Below, piece after piece: positions 8,826-17,191 of a DNA stretch of 64,000 nt (position 1 is its first letter; the number at the start of each line of letters is the position of its first letter). Location: contig CAYUIQ010000009.1 in the NCBI GenBank assembly GCA_964444795.1, positions 1-64,000 of the forward strand. The letters are read 5' to 3'. The notes under the pieces were generated by a model. That model searched no databases, was not told the DNA's origin, and worked only from the letters and a program-made list of their open reading frames with translations. The translations under genes were made by a program, and so were the position numbers. The stretch is from JABMRP01 sp964444795 (GTDB taxonomy: Bacteria > Planctomycetota > Planctomycetia > Pirellulales > Thermoguttaceae).

Positions 8826-8904
8826 CAGGGGTAATCGGGCCGATCAGACGCTCTTGGCCATCTCGATGGCCACGTCGATGATCATGTCTTCCTGCCCGCC
8901 GACC
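8826..8904. repeat. 79-bp direct repeat, right copy
   Basis: Partner of 7669-7747. It contains the genuine 3' end of mhpE plus 18 bases beyond its stop. Confidence 0.9.
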
Positions 8905-9851
8905 GTCTTGAGTTGGCCCAACTCGATCAGCACGTCGCGGATATCGACGTCGAACCGTGCCGCGGCGCGTCGGGCATGAAGCAGGAAACTTGAGTAGACG
9001 CCGGCGTATCCCAGCATCAGGCCGTCGTTGTTGATGACCTGTGGGCGGTGCATGAGCGGCTCGACGACACGCTCGGCGGCGTCCATCACTTTGTAGAAAT
9101 CGACGCCCGTCTCGACGCCCGTCTTTTGCAGCACGCCGATGAGCACCTCCAGTTGCGCATTGCCCGACCCCGCACCCAGCCCGCGCAGACATCCGTCGAC
9201 CGAGTCGGCCCCCGCTTCGATCGCGGCCAGTGTGTTGGCCACGGCCAGGGAGAGATTGTTGTGGGCGTGGAAACCGACTTTGATACCCAGGGCCGATTTC
9301 ATCGCGTCGACCCGGGCGACCACGTCCCGCGGGAGCATGGCCCCGGCGGAGTCCATCATGTAGACCAACTCGGCCCCGGAGGCTTCCATGATCTTGGCCT
9401 GCTCGACGAGCTTTGCCGGCTCGATCATGTGGGTCATCATCAGCACGCCGATGGGTCGCATCCCGAGCTGGCCGGCCAGTTGAATGTGTTGCTCGGCGAT
9501 GTCGGCCTCGGTGCAATGGGTGGCTACCCGAGCCGCGCCGGCGCCGTGGTCCTTGGCCATTTGCAGGTCTTCCTGCGTACCGACGCCGGGCAAGAGCAAC
9601 ACGCCCAGCTTGCCCGGCGTGATGGCCGCCGAAACGGCTTCGAGAAGTTCGACGTCGCTGGCCGCGGCGAAGCCGTACTGGATCGAGGAGCCGGCCAGTC
9701 CGTCGCCGTGGCTCACCTCGATCGTACCCACGCCCGCCTCGTCCAGCGCCCGGGCCACGTCGGCCGCCTGCCGCGGCGTGAACTGGTGGGCCATGGCATG
9801 TTGGCCGTCGCGCAACGTGGTATCGAGAATGGCAACTTGTTTGTTTTCCAT
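8844..9851 (-). CDS. mhpE: 4-hydroxy-2-oxovalerate aldolase
   Basis: A 335-residue DRE-TIM metallolyase. ILDTTLRDGQHAMAH at the N-terminus is the signature of the DmpG/MhpE family, with metal-binding histidines in VGFHAHNNLSLAVAN and the C-terminal communication domain present. It cleaves 4-hydroxy-2-oxoacids to pyruvate and an aldehyde, channelling the aldehyde to its dehydrogenase partner, encoded immediately upstream on the same strand (16-bp gap). No meta-cleavage ring-degradation genes are in view, so the source of the substrate is unclear. The last 19 codons are duplicated at 7687-7747. Confidence 0.95.
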   Translation of the reverse strand: MENKQVAILDTTLRDGQHAMAHQFTPRQAADVARALDEAGVGTIEVSHGDGLAGSSIQYGFAAASDVELLEAVSAAITPGKLGVLLLPGVGTQEDLQMAKDHGAGAARVATHCTEADIAEQHIQLAGQLGMRPIGVLMMTHMIEPAKLVEQAKIMEASGAELVYMMDSAGAMLPRDVVARVDAMKSALGIKVGFHAHNNLSLAVANTLAAIEAGADSVDGCLRGLGAGSGNAQLEVLIGVLQKTGVETGVDFYKVMDAAERVVEPLMHRPQVINNDGLMLGYAGVYSSFLLHARRAAARFDVDIRDVLIELGQLKTVGGQEDMIIDVAIEMAKSV

Positions 9852-9867
9852 CGGTTGGAACTCCCCT

Positions 9868-10737
9868 CTAATCGTTAAGCAGTTTCTCGGCCAACGCCTC
9901 GCCGGTCCCGCAGGCGGCGGCGGTCATGATGTCGAGGTTGCCGGAGTACTTGGGCAGGTAGTCGCCCGCCCCTTCGACTTCGATCATCGTGGTCACCTTG
10001 TCGCCGTCGACAAACGGCTCGACCTTGAGCCGGTAACCAGGCACGTACTTCCGCACGTCGGCGACCATCTGCTTGACCGACGCGCGGATGGCCTCTTCGT
10101 CGGGATCGTCGACCAGGGCGAAGATCGTATCGCGCATCATGATGGGCGGTTCGGCCGGATTGAGAATGATGATGGCTTTGCCCTTGTCGGCTCCGCCGAT
10201 CACTTCCAGACCCCGGGCGGTGGTCCGGGTGAATTCGTCGATATTCTGCCGCGTACCCGGTCCGGCGCTCTTACTGGAAATCGTGGCCACGATCTCGGCG
10301 TAGCGGATATGGCACGCGCGGCTGATGGCGGCCACGATCGGCGTGGTGGCCTGGCCCCCGCAGGTGACCATGTTGACGTTCGGTTCGTCGAGATGCTCCC
10401 CGACGTTGACGCAGGGGATCACATACGGCCCGACGGCCGCGGGCGTCAGATCGACGGCGATCTTGCCGGCCTCTTTCAACAGCGGCGCGTGCTGCAAATG
10501 CGGCTTGGCCCCGGTCGAATCGAAGACGATCCGCACGTCGTCGTTTTCCAGAATGGCGTCGATGCCCGTGAGCGACGTTTCGATCCCCAGCTTGCCGGCC
10601 AGGGCCAGCCCTTCGGAATCGGGCTTGATACCGCTCATCAGTACCAGATCCATCGAGCGGCTGCGGCGGATCTTGTACATCAGATCGGTGCCGATATTCC
10701 CCGGCCCGACAATGGCCACTTTGATCTTCGAATCCAT
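9868..10737 (-). CDS. mhpF: Acetaldehyde dehydrogenase (acetylating)
   Basis: A 289-residue NAD-dependent enzyme that converts acetaldehyde and CoA to acetyl-CoA. The Rossmann loop VAIVGPGNIGTDLM opens the protein, and the catalytic cysteine is Cys126 in MVTCGGQATTP. It is the first gene of a two-gene minus-strand operon with mhpE; in this family the two proteins form a complex that channels the volatile aldehyde. It is slightly shorter than the DmpF proteins of aromatic pathways, without loss of recognised motifs. DmpF/BphJ are equivalent names. Confidence 0.95.
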   Translation of the reverse strand: MDSKIKVAIVGPGNIGTDLMYKIRRSRSMDLVLMSGIKPDSEGLALAGKLGIETSLTGIDAILENDDVRIVFDSTGAKPHLQHAPLLKEAGKIAVDLTPAAVGPYVIPCVNVGEHLDEPNVNMVTCGGQATTPIVAAISRACHIRYAEIVATISSKSAGPGTRQNIDEFTRTTARGLEVIGGADKGKAIIILNPAEPPIMMRDTIFALVDDPDEEAIRASVKQMVADVRKYVPGYRLKVEPFVDGDKVTTMIEVEGAGDYLPKYSGNLDIMTAAACGTGEALAEKLLND

Positions 10738-11050
10738 GGATGAACTGCTTTCGCGAAGGCTGCGGATTGTTCAATGTATGTTTGGCACCGGTGGCGGAAG
10801 AGCATTGCGATGGAAAACGGAAACAGGAAAGCCGCAGCCACGAGTAGCGCATTCAGCAAAGGGCAAACGACCGCCGTCGGCCCAACCAGGTTGTCTCCAA
10901 CACGTGACTACTGTTTATCGAGTAGCCGCAAATTGACAATGGGGCTCGCCGCTGCCCAATGACCGTCCCACCCAATGACGCCGATCGTAGCACACGAGTC
11001 GCGGGGGTGCAACGGTCTGGGCGGATCGGCGAGAGCGAGGCCGGCGCGTA

Positions 11051-11077
11051 ACCCGCCGTAAACGACGGGCCTGCTAC
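11051..11077 (-). repeat. REP-like hairpin with GTAG head
   Basis: Read on the minus strand: GTAGCAGGC, then a 7-bp stem (CCCGTCG / CGGCGGG with one G-T-type mismatch) around a TTTA loop. It is the same design as the elements at 22981, 46530 and 50593. Confidence 0.5.
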
Positions 11078-11092
11078 CGCCTTCGACGGATC

Positions 11093-11122
11093 TTGCTACC
11101 ATCGGGTGGTTCCACGTGTTAT
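11093..11122 (+). promoter_or_regulatory. Possible sigma70-type promoter
   Basis: TTGCTA at 11093-11098, an 18-bp spacer, and TGTTAT at 11117-11122, with the start ATG of the oxidoreductase about 60 bases downstream. It is a pattern match only. The rest of the 445-bp gap from 10738 shows no gene. Confidence 0.33.
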
Positions 11123-11182
11123 CCTATGGGAGGGAAATCAACAAACTCGTGGACTCAAGATCATGTGGAAGGGCACGATCCG

Positions 11183-13471
11183 ATGAGAACTTCAAGAACC
11201 ATGACGCCGCTGCTCGCTGTCGCCCTGACTCTCTCGATGGCATTCACCGCTGCCGCCGAGACCGTGTTGGTCGAGGCCGAGGGATTTGCCGACACGGGCG
11301 GATGGATGGTCGACCAGCAGTTCATGGACCAGATGGGCTCGCCGATGCTGCTGGCCCATGGGCTGGGCGAACCGGTGACCGACGCCAAGACGACCGTCGA
11401 GTTTCCCGCCGCCGGAACCTATCACGTCTTGGTTCGCACCCGCGATTGGGTCGGGCCTTGGAAGGCGCCCGGCGCGCCGGGCCGGTTTCAGCTTGTCGTC
11501 AACGGCCAACCGCTGGAGACCGTCTTCGGCATCGAAGGAGCCCAATGGCATTGGCAACGCGGCGGAACCGTCGAGATCAAGGACACGACCGTGGCGCTGG
11601 CTCTGCGCGATCTGACCGGATTCGACGGCCGCTGCGACGCGATTGTCTTCACGACCGACGCGCAGTTCACGCCGCCGGGTGCCGGCGCGGAAATGACCGC
11701 CTTTCGGCGTAAGCTGTTGAACCTGCCCGAGCAGCCCGAGGACGCGGGTCAGTTCGATCTGGTGGTGGTCGGCGGCGGCATGGCGGGTACGTGCGCGGCG
11801 GTGTCGGCGGCCCGGTTGGGAGTGAACGTGGCGTTGATTCAGAACCGGCCCGTGTTGGGCGGCAACAACAGTTCCGAGTCGCGCGTTCACCTGGGCGGCA
11901 AGATCAACCAACAGCCCTATCCGGCCTTGGGCAATCTGGTCCGGGAGATCGGTCCCTCGCGGGGTGGGAACGCGCGTCCGGCCGACTACTACGAAGATCA
12001 GAAGAAGCTCGACGTCGTCCGGGCTCAGGAGCGTCTGCACTTGTTCCTCAATACGCACGCTTACGACGTCGAAATGAAAGAAGGTCGCATCACGGCCGTG
12101 CTGGCCAAGAACATCCGCACCAACCGCGAGTATTGTTTTCGGGCGCCGCTGTTCGCCGATTGCACGGGCGACGGCAACCTCGGGTTCCTGGCCGGCGCCG
12201 ATTTCCGTATGGGCCGTGAAGGACGCGATGAAACGCAAGAATCGCTGGCCCCCGAGAAAGCCGACCGCATGACCATGGGCGCTTCGGTGCAGTGGTACTC
12301 GCTAAAGACCGGCACCCCAGAGGCGTTTCCCGAGTGTCCTTGGGCCGTGCAGTTCGATGACACCAACTACCAGCGAGTGACCAGTGGCGAATGGAACTGG
12401 GAGACGGGCATGAACCGCCACCAGATCGACGAGTTCGAGTTCATTCGCGACTACGGCATGCGGGTTGTTTATGGCAACTGGGCCTATCTGAAGAACCAAA
12501 GCAAGATGAAAGACGAGATCGCCGACCGCAAGCTCTCCTGGATGGCCTACGTGGCCGGCAAACGCGAGTCGCGGCGACTATTGGGCGATGTGATCCTCAC
12601 GGAGCAAGATGTTGTCGAGCAACGCCCGTTCCCCGATGCGAGCTTCACGACCACCTGGACCATCGACCTGCATTACCCCGAGGCGCGAAACTCGCAACAA
12701 TTCCCCGGCGAGGAATTCCGCTCGATCGCCAAGCATGTGCGCATCAAGCCGTACGCCGTTCCCTATCGAACGCTCTACTCGCGCAACGTTCCGAACCTAA
12801 TGATGGCCGGGCGCAACATCAGCGTCACGCACGTCGCGCTGGGTACGGTTCGCGTGATGCGCACCACCGGCATGATGGGCGAAGTGGTGGGCATGGCCGC
12901 GTCGCTCTGCAATAAACACAAGATCGACCCGCGGGCCGTCTACGCCGATCACCTGGAGGAACTCCAGGAATTGATGACCGAGGGCGTGGGTGCGCCGCCT
13001 CCGCCGCCGGTCGTTTCGATGCCGCCGAAGTGGCTCGACAAGGCCGGTCAGAATCTGGCTCGCACCGCCGAAGTGAGCGTCTCCGGCCGTTACAACGAAT
13101 CGCAATACCCGCCGACCAACGTGAACGACGGGCGGTTCAACATTCACGACAACGGGCTGCGGTATGTCAGCGATCCCAAGCGTCCCGGTTGGGTCGAGCT
13201 AAGTTGGGACAAGCCGCAAACCATCAGTGCCGTGCGAATCGTCACCGGGCAAACCGGTGGGAAGACGCCCATTACCACGTTCTGCCTGCAAACGCCGGAC
13301 GGCACGGACTGGAAGGACATTTCCGAGACGCGCGTCGAGCGTAACGAGAAATTCGATTTCAACGCCCGATTCCCGGCCGTCACGACCGACCGTATTCGCC
13401 TGCTGGTGACCGAGACCCCCGGCGATTTGATTCGCATCTGGGAGCTTGAGTTGTATCGGCTGCCGGAGTAA
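11183..13471 (+). CDS. Secreted FAD-dependent oxidoreductase with discoidin-like domain
   Basis: A 762-residue protein. A Sec signal peptide ends near MAFTAAA. Residues about 25-160 form a beta-sandwich, carbohydrate-binding-like region starting VLVEAEGF. A FAD_oxidored (PF12831) Rossmann motif follows (VVVGGGMAGTCAA near 192-204, then LGGNNSSESRVHLGGK). The last 140 residues resemble an F5/8-type C domain (NVNDGRF ... WVELSWDKPQTISAVRI). Such proteins are abundant in planctomycetes and are thought to act on glycans, but the substrate is unknown. The ATG at 11183 precedes the signal peptide and has GAAGGG upstream; the frame is open for 30 codons before it. Confidence 0.88.
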   Translation: MRTSRTMTPLLAVALTLSMAFTAAAETVLVEAEGFADTGGWMVDQQFMDQMGSPMLLAHGLGEPVTDAKTTVEFPAAGTYHVLVRTRDWVGPWKAPGAPGRFQLVVNGQPLETVFGIEGAQWHWQRGGTVEIKDTTVALALRDLTGFDGRCDAIVFTTDAQFTPPGAGAEMTAFRRKLLNLPEQPEDAGQFDLVVVGGGMAGTCAAVSAARLGVNVALIQNRPVLGGNNSSESRVHLGGKINQQPYPALGNLVREIGPSRGGNARPADYYEDQKKLDVVRAQERLHLFLNTHAYDVEMKEGRITAVLAKNIRTNREYCFRAPLFADCTGDGNLGFLAGADFRMGREGRDETQESLAPEKADRMTMGASVQWYSLKTGTPEAFPECPWAVQFDDTNYQRVTSGEWNWETGMNRHQIDEFEFIRDYGMRVVYGNWAYLKNQSKMKDEIADRKLSWMAYVAGKRESRRLLGDVILTEQDVVEQRPFPDASFTTTWTIDLHYPEARNSQQFPGEEFRSIAKHVRIKPYAVPYRTLYSRNVPNLMMAGRNISVTHVALGTVRVMRTTGMMGEVVGMAASLCNKHKIDPRAVYADHLEELQELMTEGVGAPPPPPVVSMPPKWLDKAGQNLARTAEVSVSGRYNESQYPPTNVNDGRFNIHDNGLRYVSDPKRPGWVELSWDKPQTISAVRIVTGQTGGKTPITTFCLQTPDGTDWKDISETRVERNEKFDFNARFPAVTTDRIRLLVTETPGDLIRIWELELYRLPE

Positions 13472-13539
13472 TCGATTACAATCAACAAACCCGTTTGGCC
13501 CAGGCGAAACATCCACACCCAACCAACAAGGAACCCGTA

Positions 13540-14325
13540 ATGCTGCATTCATGCCGTCTATTGACGATTGCCCTGGCCGCCGTCTGCGTCATCGCGAGCG
13601 TAACCGCCACTGCCGCCGAGCCGGACGCCCCCAAGCCGGCGGTCACGAAACCGGCCGATGATGCAGATGACAAGACCGTCGAGCCATGTCCCACGGGTGA
13701 GCCATGCCCCACCGGCGAGCAATGTCCCACCGACGGACCATGTCCCACGGGCCCCAGCGGGGCCGGGAGCAAGCCGGGTGAGATTCCCCGATTCGGCGCA
13801 AACTCGCCCTTCGAAGGCGGCCCCGACACGCCCAAGATCAAGAAGCCGCGTCGCCTTTGGGCTCGATCGTATCTCTGGTCCGAGGCCCCGAAGTTCGTCG
13901 TGGAAGAATGGCTCTCCGACGAGCCCGACACCAAGGGCAAGTACGTGCTGATCGAGTTCTGGTCGACTTGGTGCGGACCGTGCCGCCGTTCGATCCCGAT
14001 CCTCAACGGGTTCCACAAGAAATACGGCAAGGAACTGGTCGTCATCGGCGTGTCCGACGAAACGGCGGAGGACGTCGGCAAGCTGACCGAGAAATACGAA
14101 AACGTGCCCGAGATCGAGTTCTACAGCGCCATCGACACCAAAGCCCGGATGAAAGACGAACTGGGCGTATTCGGCATCCCCCACATCATCTTGCTGGAGC
14201 CCGACGGCTATGTCATCTGGGAAGGGTTCCCGCTGCAAGAGGATTACGAGTTGACCGAAGCGATCATCGACAAGATCCTCGAAGTGGGCCGGCGATTGAA
14301 GGCCGGATCGAAAGCGGAGAAGTAG
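13540..14325 (+). CDS. TlpA-like exported thioredoxin with CPTG repeats
   Basis: A 261-residue protein. A Sec signal peptide ends in TATAA. Then comes an unusual stretch of four cysteines six residues apart (Cys50, 56, 62, 68) in CPTGEP-type hexads, a Gly/Pro linker, and a thioredoxin/AhpC-TSA-type domain with the active site WCGPC (Cys145, Cys148) in LIEFWSTWCGPCRRS. GIPHIILLEPDG supplies the cis-proline loop. It is probably a periplasmic disulfide reductase. The start has AAGGAA upstream. It lies 68 bp after the oxidoreductase and could be co-transcribed with it. Confidence 0.88.
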   Translation: MLHSCRLLTIALAAVCVIASVTATAAEPDAPKPAVTKPADDADDKTVEPCPTGEPCPTGEQCPTDGPCPTGPSGAGSKPGEIPRFGANSPFEGGPDTPKIKKPRRLWARSYLWSEAPKFVVEEWLSDEPDTKGKYVLIEFWSTWCGPCRRSIPILNGFHKKYGKELVVIGVSDETAEDVGKLTEKYENVPEIEFYSAIDTKARMKDELGVFGIPHIILLEPDGYVIWEGFPLQEDYELTEAIIDKILEVGRRLKAGSKAEK

Positions 14326-14337
14326 GGATGCCTTCAG

Positions 14338-14356
14338 CCCCCGGCTCTGCCGGGGG
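14338..14356. terminator. GC hairpin after the thioredoxin gene
   Basis: CCCCCGG, CTCTG loop, CCGGGGG starting 13 bases past the stop. It has no T-run and is similar in style to the GC palindromes near 28637 and 31365. Confidence 0.4.
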
Positions 14357-14394
14357 GCCAGTTGCGGGCAGCATGGTATGAAAGGAGCCACGGC

Positions 14395-14844
14395 ATGGCT
14401 CACTATCTGAGTTACTGGAAACCGGTGACAGTGGCAGAGAACGAAGGCTCGCCAATGCTGGAGCATTCAGCCAGCGATCAGTATGCCAAGCTGTCGCTGG
14501 GCGATGTTCTCTGGATCGTCTCAAGCGAAGGGCCAAATGATCTGGTCCTTGTCGGACGTCTGCGGGCGGATCATGTCGTTGAGCAGACGGAGGCGGAGCG
14601 GATTCTCGGAAGCACTGGACTGTGGGAGGCCACGCACCACGCCATTTCCGACGAGCCCGAAGAGAAGATGAATCTCGACATCTCACGACGCGCTCATGAC
14701 TTGGGATTTGACGGTGTTGTAGAATGGCTGCCCGAAGGATTCACCGGTCAACATCTCCAGGCACTGCGACGACTCGACTTCGATTCGGCTAGCTTACTCG
14801 ACAGAATCTGGGCAATGCACACCGACTCCGTGGAATCTGAATAG
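14395..14844 (+). CDS. Hypothetical protein, possibly PUA/EVE-like
   Basis: A 149-residue soluble protein with no signal peptide. The start at 14395 has an excellent AAAGGAG 6 bases upstream. The first half (YLSYWKP..., then GDVLWIVSSEGPNDLVLVGRL) has the look of a PUA-fold EVE or ASCH-type domain, which bind modified bases or nucleotides, but the match is by eye and weak. The second half is helical and acidic. Base composition is somewhat lower in GC than neighbouring genes. It has no obvious functional partner nearby. Confidence 0.65.
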   Translation: MAHYLSYWKPVTVAENEGSPMLEHSASDQYAKLSLGDVLWIVSSEGPNDLVLVGRLRADHVVEQTEAERILGSTGLWEATHHAISDEPEEKMNLDISRRAHDLGFDGVVEWLPEGFTGQHLQALRRLDFDSASLLDRIWAMHTDSVESE

Positions 14845-14940
14845 CAGAGAGTTGATTTCGGCACGAACCAATGTAAGATGGCAAGTTCAAGGTACTCTTG
14901 GCCGTCACGGCACCGGTGCTTTTCAGGAGCTACGAACCAA

Positions 14941-15035
14941 GTACGGGTTCCTCTTCTCTGTTTCCGGACGCAGAGAATCGTCGGAAACCGCCGTGATTCG
15001 CCAATAATCCCCGAACAGAGAAGAGGAACCCGTAC
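14941..15035. repeat. Perfect 21-bp inverted repeat, 53-bp spacer
   Basis: The arm beginning GTACGGGTTCCTCTTCTCTG (14941-14961) is repeated exactly, inverted, at 15015-15035. A third single copy of the first 20 bases lies at 19012-19031. The right arm is followed by CGGCTGGAACAGCTACG, which ends in the complement of a GTAG head. The element lies upstream of the isomerase-like gene at 15093. Confidence 0.8.
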
Positions 15036-15092
15036 TTCGCGGCTGGAACAGCTACGCTTCAGGCGGATGAACCATACAAAAGGAGAATCAAC

Positions 15093-15992
15093 ATGGGCGA
15101 AGATCTCACCAGGCGCGGCTTTGCCAAAGTTCTCGCCGCCTCGGCCGCAGGTTGCGGTGCCGCTGCTGCTGGCGGCAGACAAGCACAAGCCGAATCGATC
15201 CCCGAGGCCAAAGAGGCCCCTCTGAAACTCGGCCTGATGACCTACAATCTGGCCCGCGATTGGGATATCGAGACGATCATCGCCAACTGCACTGCGGCCA
15301 AGTTCCAACACGCCGAGCTGCGCACCACGCACGCCCACGGGGTGGAAGTCGCGCTCTCGCCCGATCAACGGGCCGAGGTGAAAAAGCGTTTCGAGGATTC
15401 GCCCCTGGAGGCCATCAGTCTGGCCGGCGCGTTTGCCTACCATACCGACGACCCGGCCGAGTTGCGTCGGAACATCGAGGGCACGAAAGAGTACACGCTG
15501 CTGGCCCGCGATATCGGCGCCCTGGGCATTCGCGTGTTTCCCAACAGCCTGATGACCCACAAGGGAATCCCCGAGGAGCGGACGCTCAAGCAGATCGGCA
15601 AATCGCTGGGCGAGGTGGGCGATTTCGCCGCCGATTACAACGTCGAGATTCGCGTCGGCGTTCACGGCCGGGGGACCGATTACGTTCCCCGGATCAAGAA
15701 GATGCTCGACTACTCCGGCAGTCGGCATGTCTACGTCAACTGGAATTGCAGCCCCAAGGACGTCACCGGCGAGGGCTTCGAGGCCAACTTCCAGATGGTC
15801 GCCGCGAAAATCACCAACGTCCACCTGCACGACCTGTACAACGAGGCCTATCCCTACCGAAAGCTGTTCGCGCTGTTGAAGAAGTCGGGCTACACCGGCT
15901 ACTGCGACGCGGAGATCTCCGCCAGCACCGATCCGGTCCGGTTGATGAAATACTATCGCGGGCTGTTCCTAGCGTATCAGGATGCCATCTGA
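15093..15992 (+). CDS. Tat-exported sugar phosphate isomerase/epimerase-like protein
   Basis: A 299-residue AP-endonuclease-2-type TIM barrel (xylose-isomerase-like fold). The N-terminus is a twin-arginine signal (TRRGFAK, Arg7-Arg8, then an Ala-rich segment). Barrel markers include LGLMTYNLARDW, AELRTTHAHG, VGVHGRG and VHLHDLYNE. Unlike enzymatic members, the usual metal-binding glutamates are not all obvious: a Glu in YCDAEIS is present, but the central E...D/H set is weak. A strong AAAGGAG precedes the ATG. Such exported isomerase-like proteins are very common in planctomycetes, and their substrates are not known. Confidence 0.85.
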   Translation: MGEDLTRRGFAKVLAASAAGCGAAAAGGRQAQAESIPEAKEAPLKLGLMTYNLARDWDIETIIANCTAAKFQHAELRTTHAHGVEVALSPDQRAEVKKRFEDSPLEAISLAGAFAYHTDDPAELRRNIEGTKEYTLLARDIGALGIRVFPNSLMTHKGIPEERTLKQIGKSLGEVGDFAADYNVEIRVGVHGRGTDYVPRIKKMLDYSGSRHVYVNWNCSPKDVTGEGFEANFQMVAAKITNVHLHDLYNEAYPYRKLFALLKKSGYTGYCDAEISASTDPVRLMKYYRGLFLAYQDAI

Positions 15993-16046
15993 GATTTGTA
16001 CGATGGGCTCCCTTGTCCGCCCTTGCCGACTTCAGGGAAAACAACC

Positions 16047-16967
16047 ATGCCGAAACACATCATCCGGCTACTGGCAATTATCACACTCACCGCAACGCTC
16101 TCGCCCGCCGTCGAGCCCGACCTGTCCTTCGAACCGGCCGGTGCGGGGCTCTTCGATTTCGACACGGGCGCGCTCGGCGGCCGGTTGAAGTACGACGGAC
16201 ATTACCAGGGAATCTACCCGCTGGTCGATGCGGAGTCGAAAGCCGATCTGACGCATCCCCCGGGCGTTTTCAGCTTCTATCGGGTCTTCACCGCGGGCCG
16301 GCGCTACGGGAACGGCGCCCGGGATTGGCCGGCGGTATCGAAGGTTCGCCCCGACGGCGCCGTCGAGGTGCATTGGGCGGCTAGCGAGACCAACCCGGTG
16401 GAAATGACCGGCGTGTATCGTTGGTCGGCGGCCGACACGCTCGATCTGGAGATCACCGTCACGCCGCGGCGCGACGCGACCGCGTTCGAGCTGTTCATGT
16501 CGTCGTACTTCACCAAGGGCTTCCGCGCGTCGGTCTACGTGAAAGCCGACCAGCGGCCGCGTTTCGTGCCCATCGATCGCGGGCCGGATTCCACGGGCGG
16601 TTACGTGATGTTTCCGCGCGACGAGCAGGCCAAGAAACTGATCGCCGACGGCCGCTGGAAGATTCCGCCCAGCCCGGTCGATTGGGATATCGAACGCCCG
16701 CTGGCCGCCCCGCTCGTGTTACGGCGCGACGCGGCGTCGGGCATTACGGTCGTCATGATGACTCCGCCGGGCGATTGTTTCGCCGTTTCCTCCCCCTGGA
16801 ACCCGGCCACGCCCCAAGCCGGCGGCTACCGCTCACTCTACCTATCGCTCTTCGGCCGCGATCTGAAAGCCGGCCAAGAAGCAAAAGCGCGTTGCCGGTT
16901 AGTCATCGGGCGGGATATCGACGATGCCCGGGCGGTGGAGTTGTACGAGGCGTATGTTGGGGACTGA
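16047..16967 (+). CDS. Secreted hypothetical protein, beta-rich
   Basis: A 306-residue protein with a Sec signal peptide (PKHIIRLLAIITLTATLSPA). The mature part is rich in beta-strand-like sequence and aromatic residues (FSFYRVFTAG, TGVYRWSAADTLDLEITVTP, FELFMSSYFTKGFRASVYV), suggesting a large beta-sandwich of the galactose-mutarotase or carbohydrate-active-enzyme accessory type; that is inference. The start was placed at 16047 because of the signal peptide and the AGGGAAA upstream. It is 54 bp downstream of the isomerase-like gene and probably in the same transcript, hinting at a shared carbohydrate role. Confidence 0.7.
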   Translation: MPKHIIRLLAIITLTATLSPAVEPDLSFEPAGAGLFDFDTGALGGRLKYDGHYQGIYPLVDAESKADLTHPPGVFSFYRVFTAGRRYGNGARDWPAVSKVRPDGAVEVHWAASETNPVEMTGVYRWSAADTLDLEITVTPRRDATAFELFMSSYFTKGFRASVYVKADQRPRFVPIDRGPDSTGGYVMFPRDEQAKKLIADGRWKIPPSPVDWDIERPLAAPLVLRRDAASGITVVMMTPPGDCFAVSSPWNPATPQAGGYRSLYLSLFGRDLKAGQEAKARCRLVIGRDIDDARAVELYEAYVGD

Positions 16968-16993
16968 CGGTTCTCCCTCGTTGGGTTTGTTTC

Positions 16994-17072
16994 GGGTGCC
17001 TGGCGGTCGAGCGCGGCGAGCCCCCAGTATGTCGCGACCTGGGGGCTCGCTGCGCTCGACCACCAGACACCC
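16994..17072. repeat. Palindromic element, GTCGAGCGC family, copy 1
   Basis: A 23-bp stem with one mismatch (GGTCGAGCGC-GCGAGCCCCCAG paired with its complement) around an 11-base loop (TATGTCGCGAC-like), flanked by GGGTGCC and GACACCC. A second copy lies at 31252-31340. Confidence 0.8.
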
Positions 17073-17191
17073 TTCGCCCCGGCATAAGAACGAGATCACC
17101 AGGGTACTTCCCCGCGCCCTCGCACCCGGCTAAAATACACGGCAGCGCAAACGGCGACATTTCTTCTCCTTTCCATGGAGCTTCGCGAGAA

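Noticed and set aside
16421..17191. Upstream extension of the decarboxylase frame
   Set aside because: It overlaps the secreted protein gene at 16047-16967 and crosses a palindromic repeat; the family length and Shine-Dalgarno fit the ATG at 17192.
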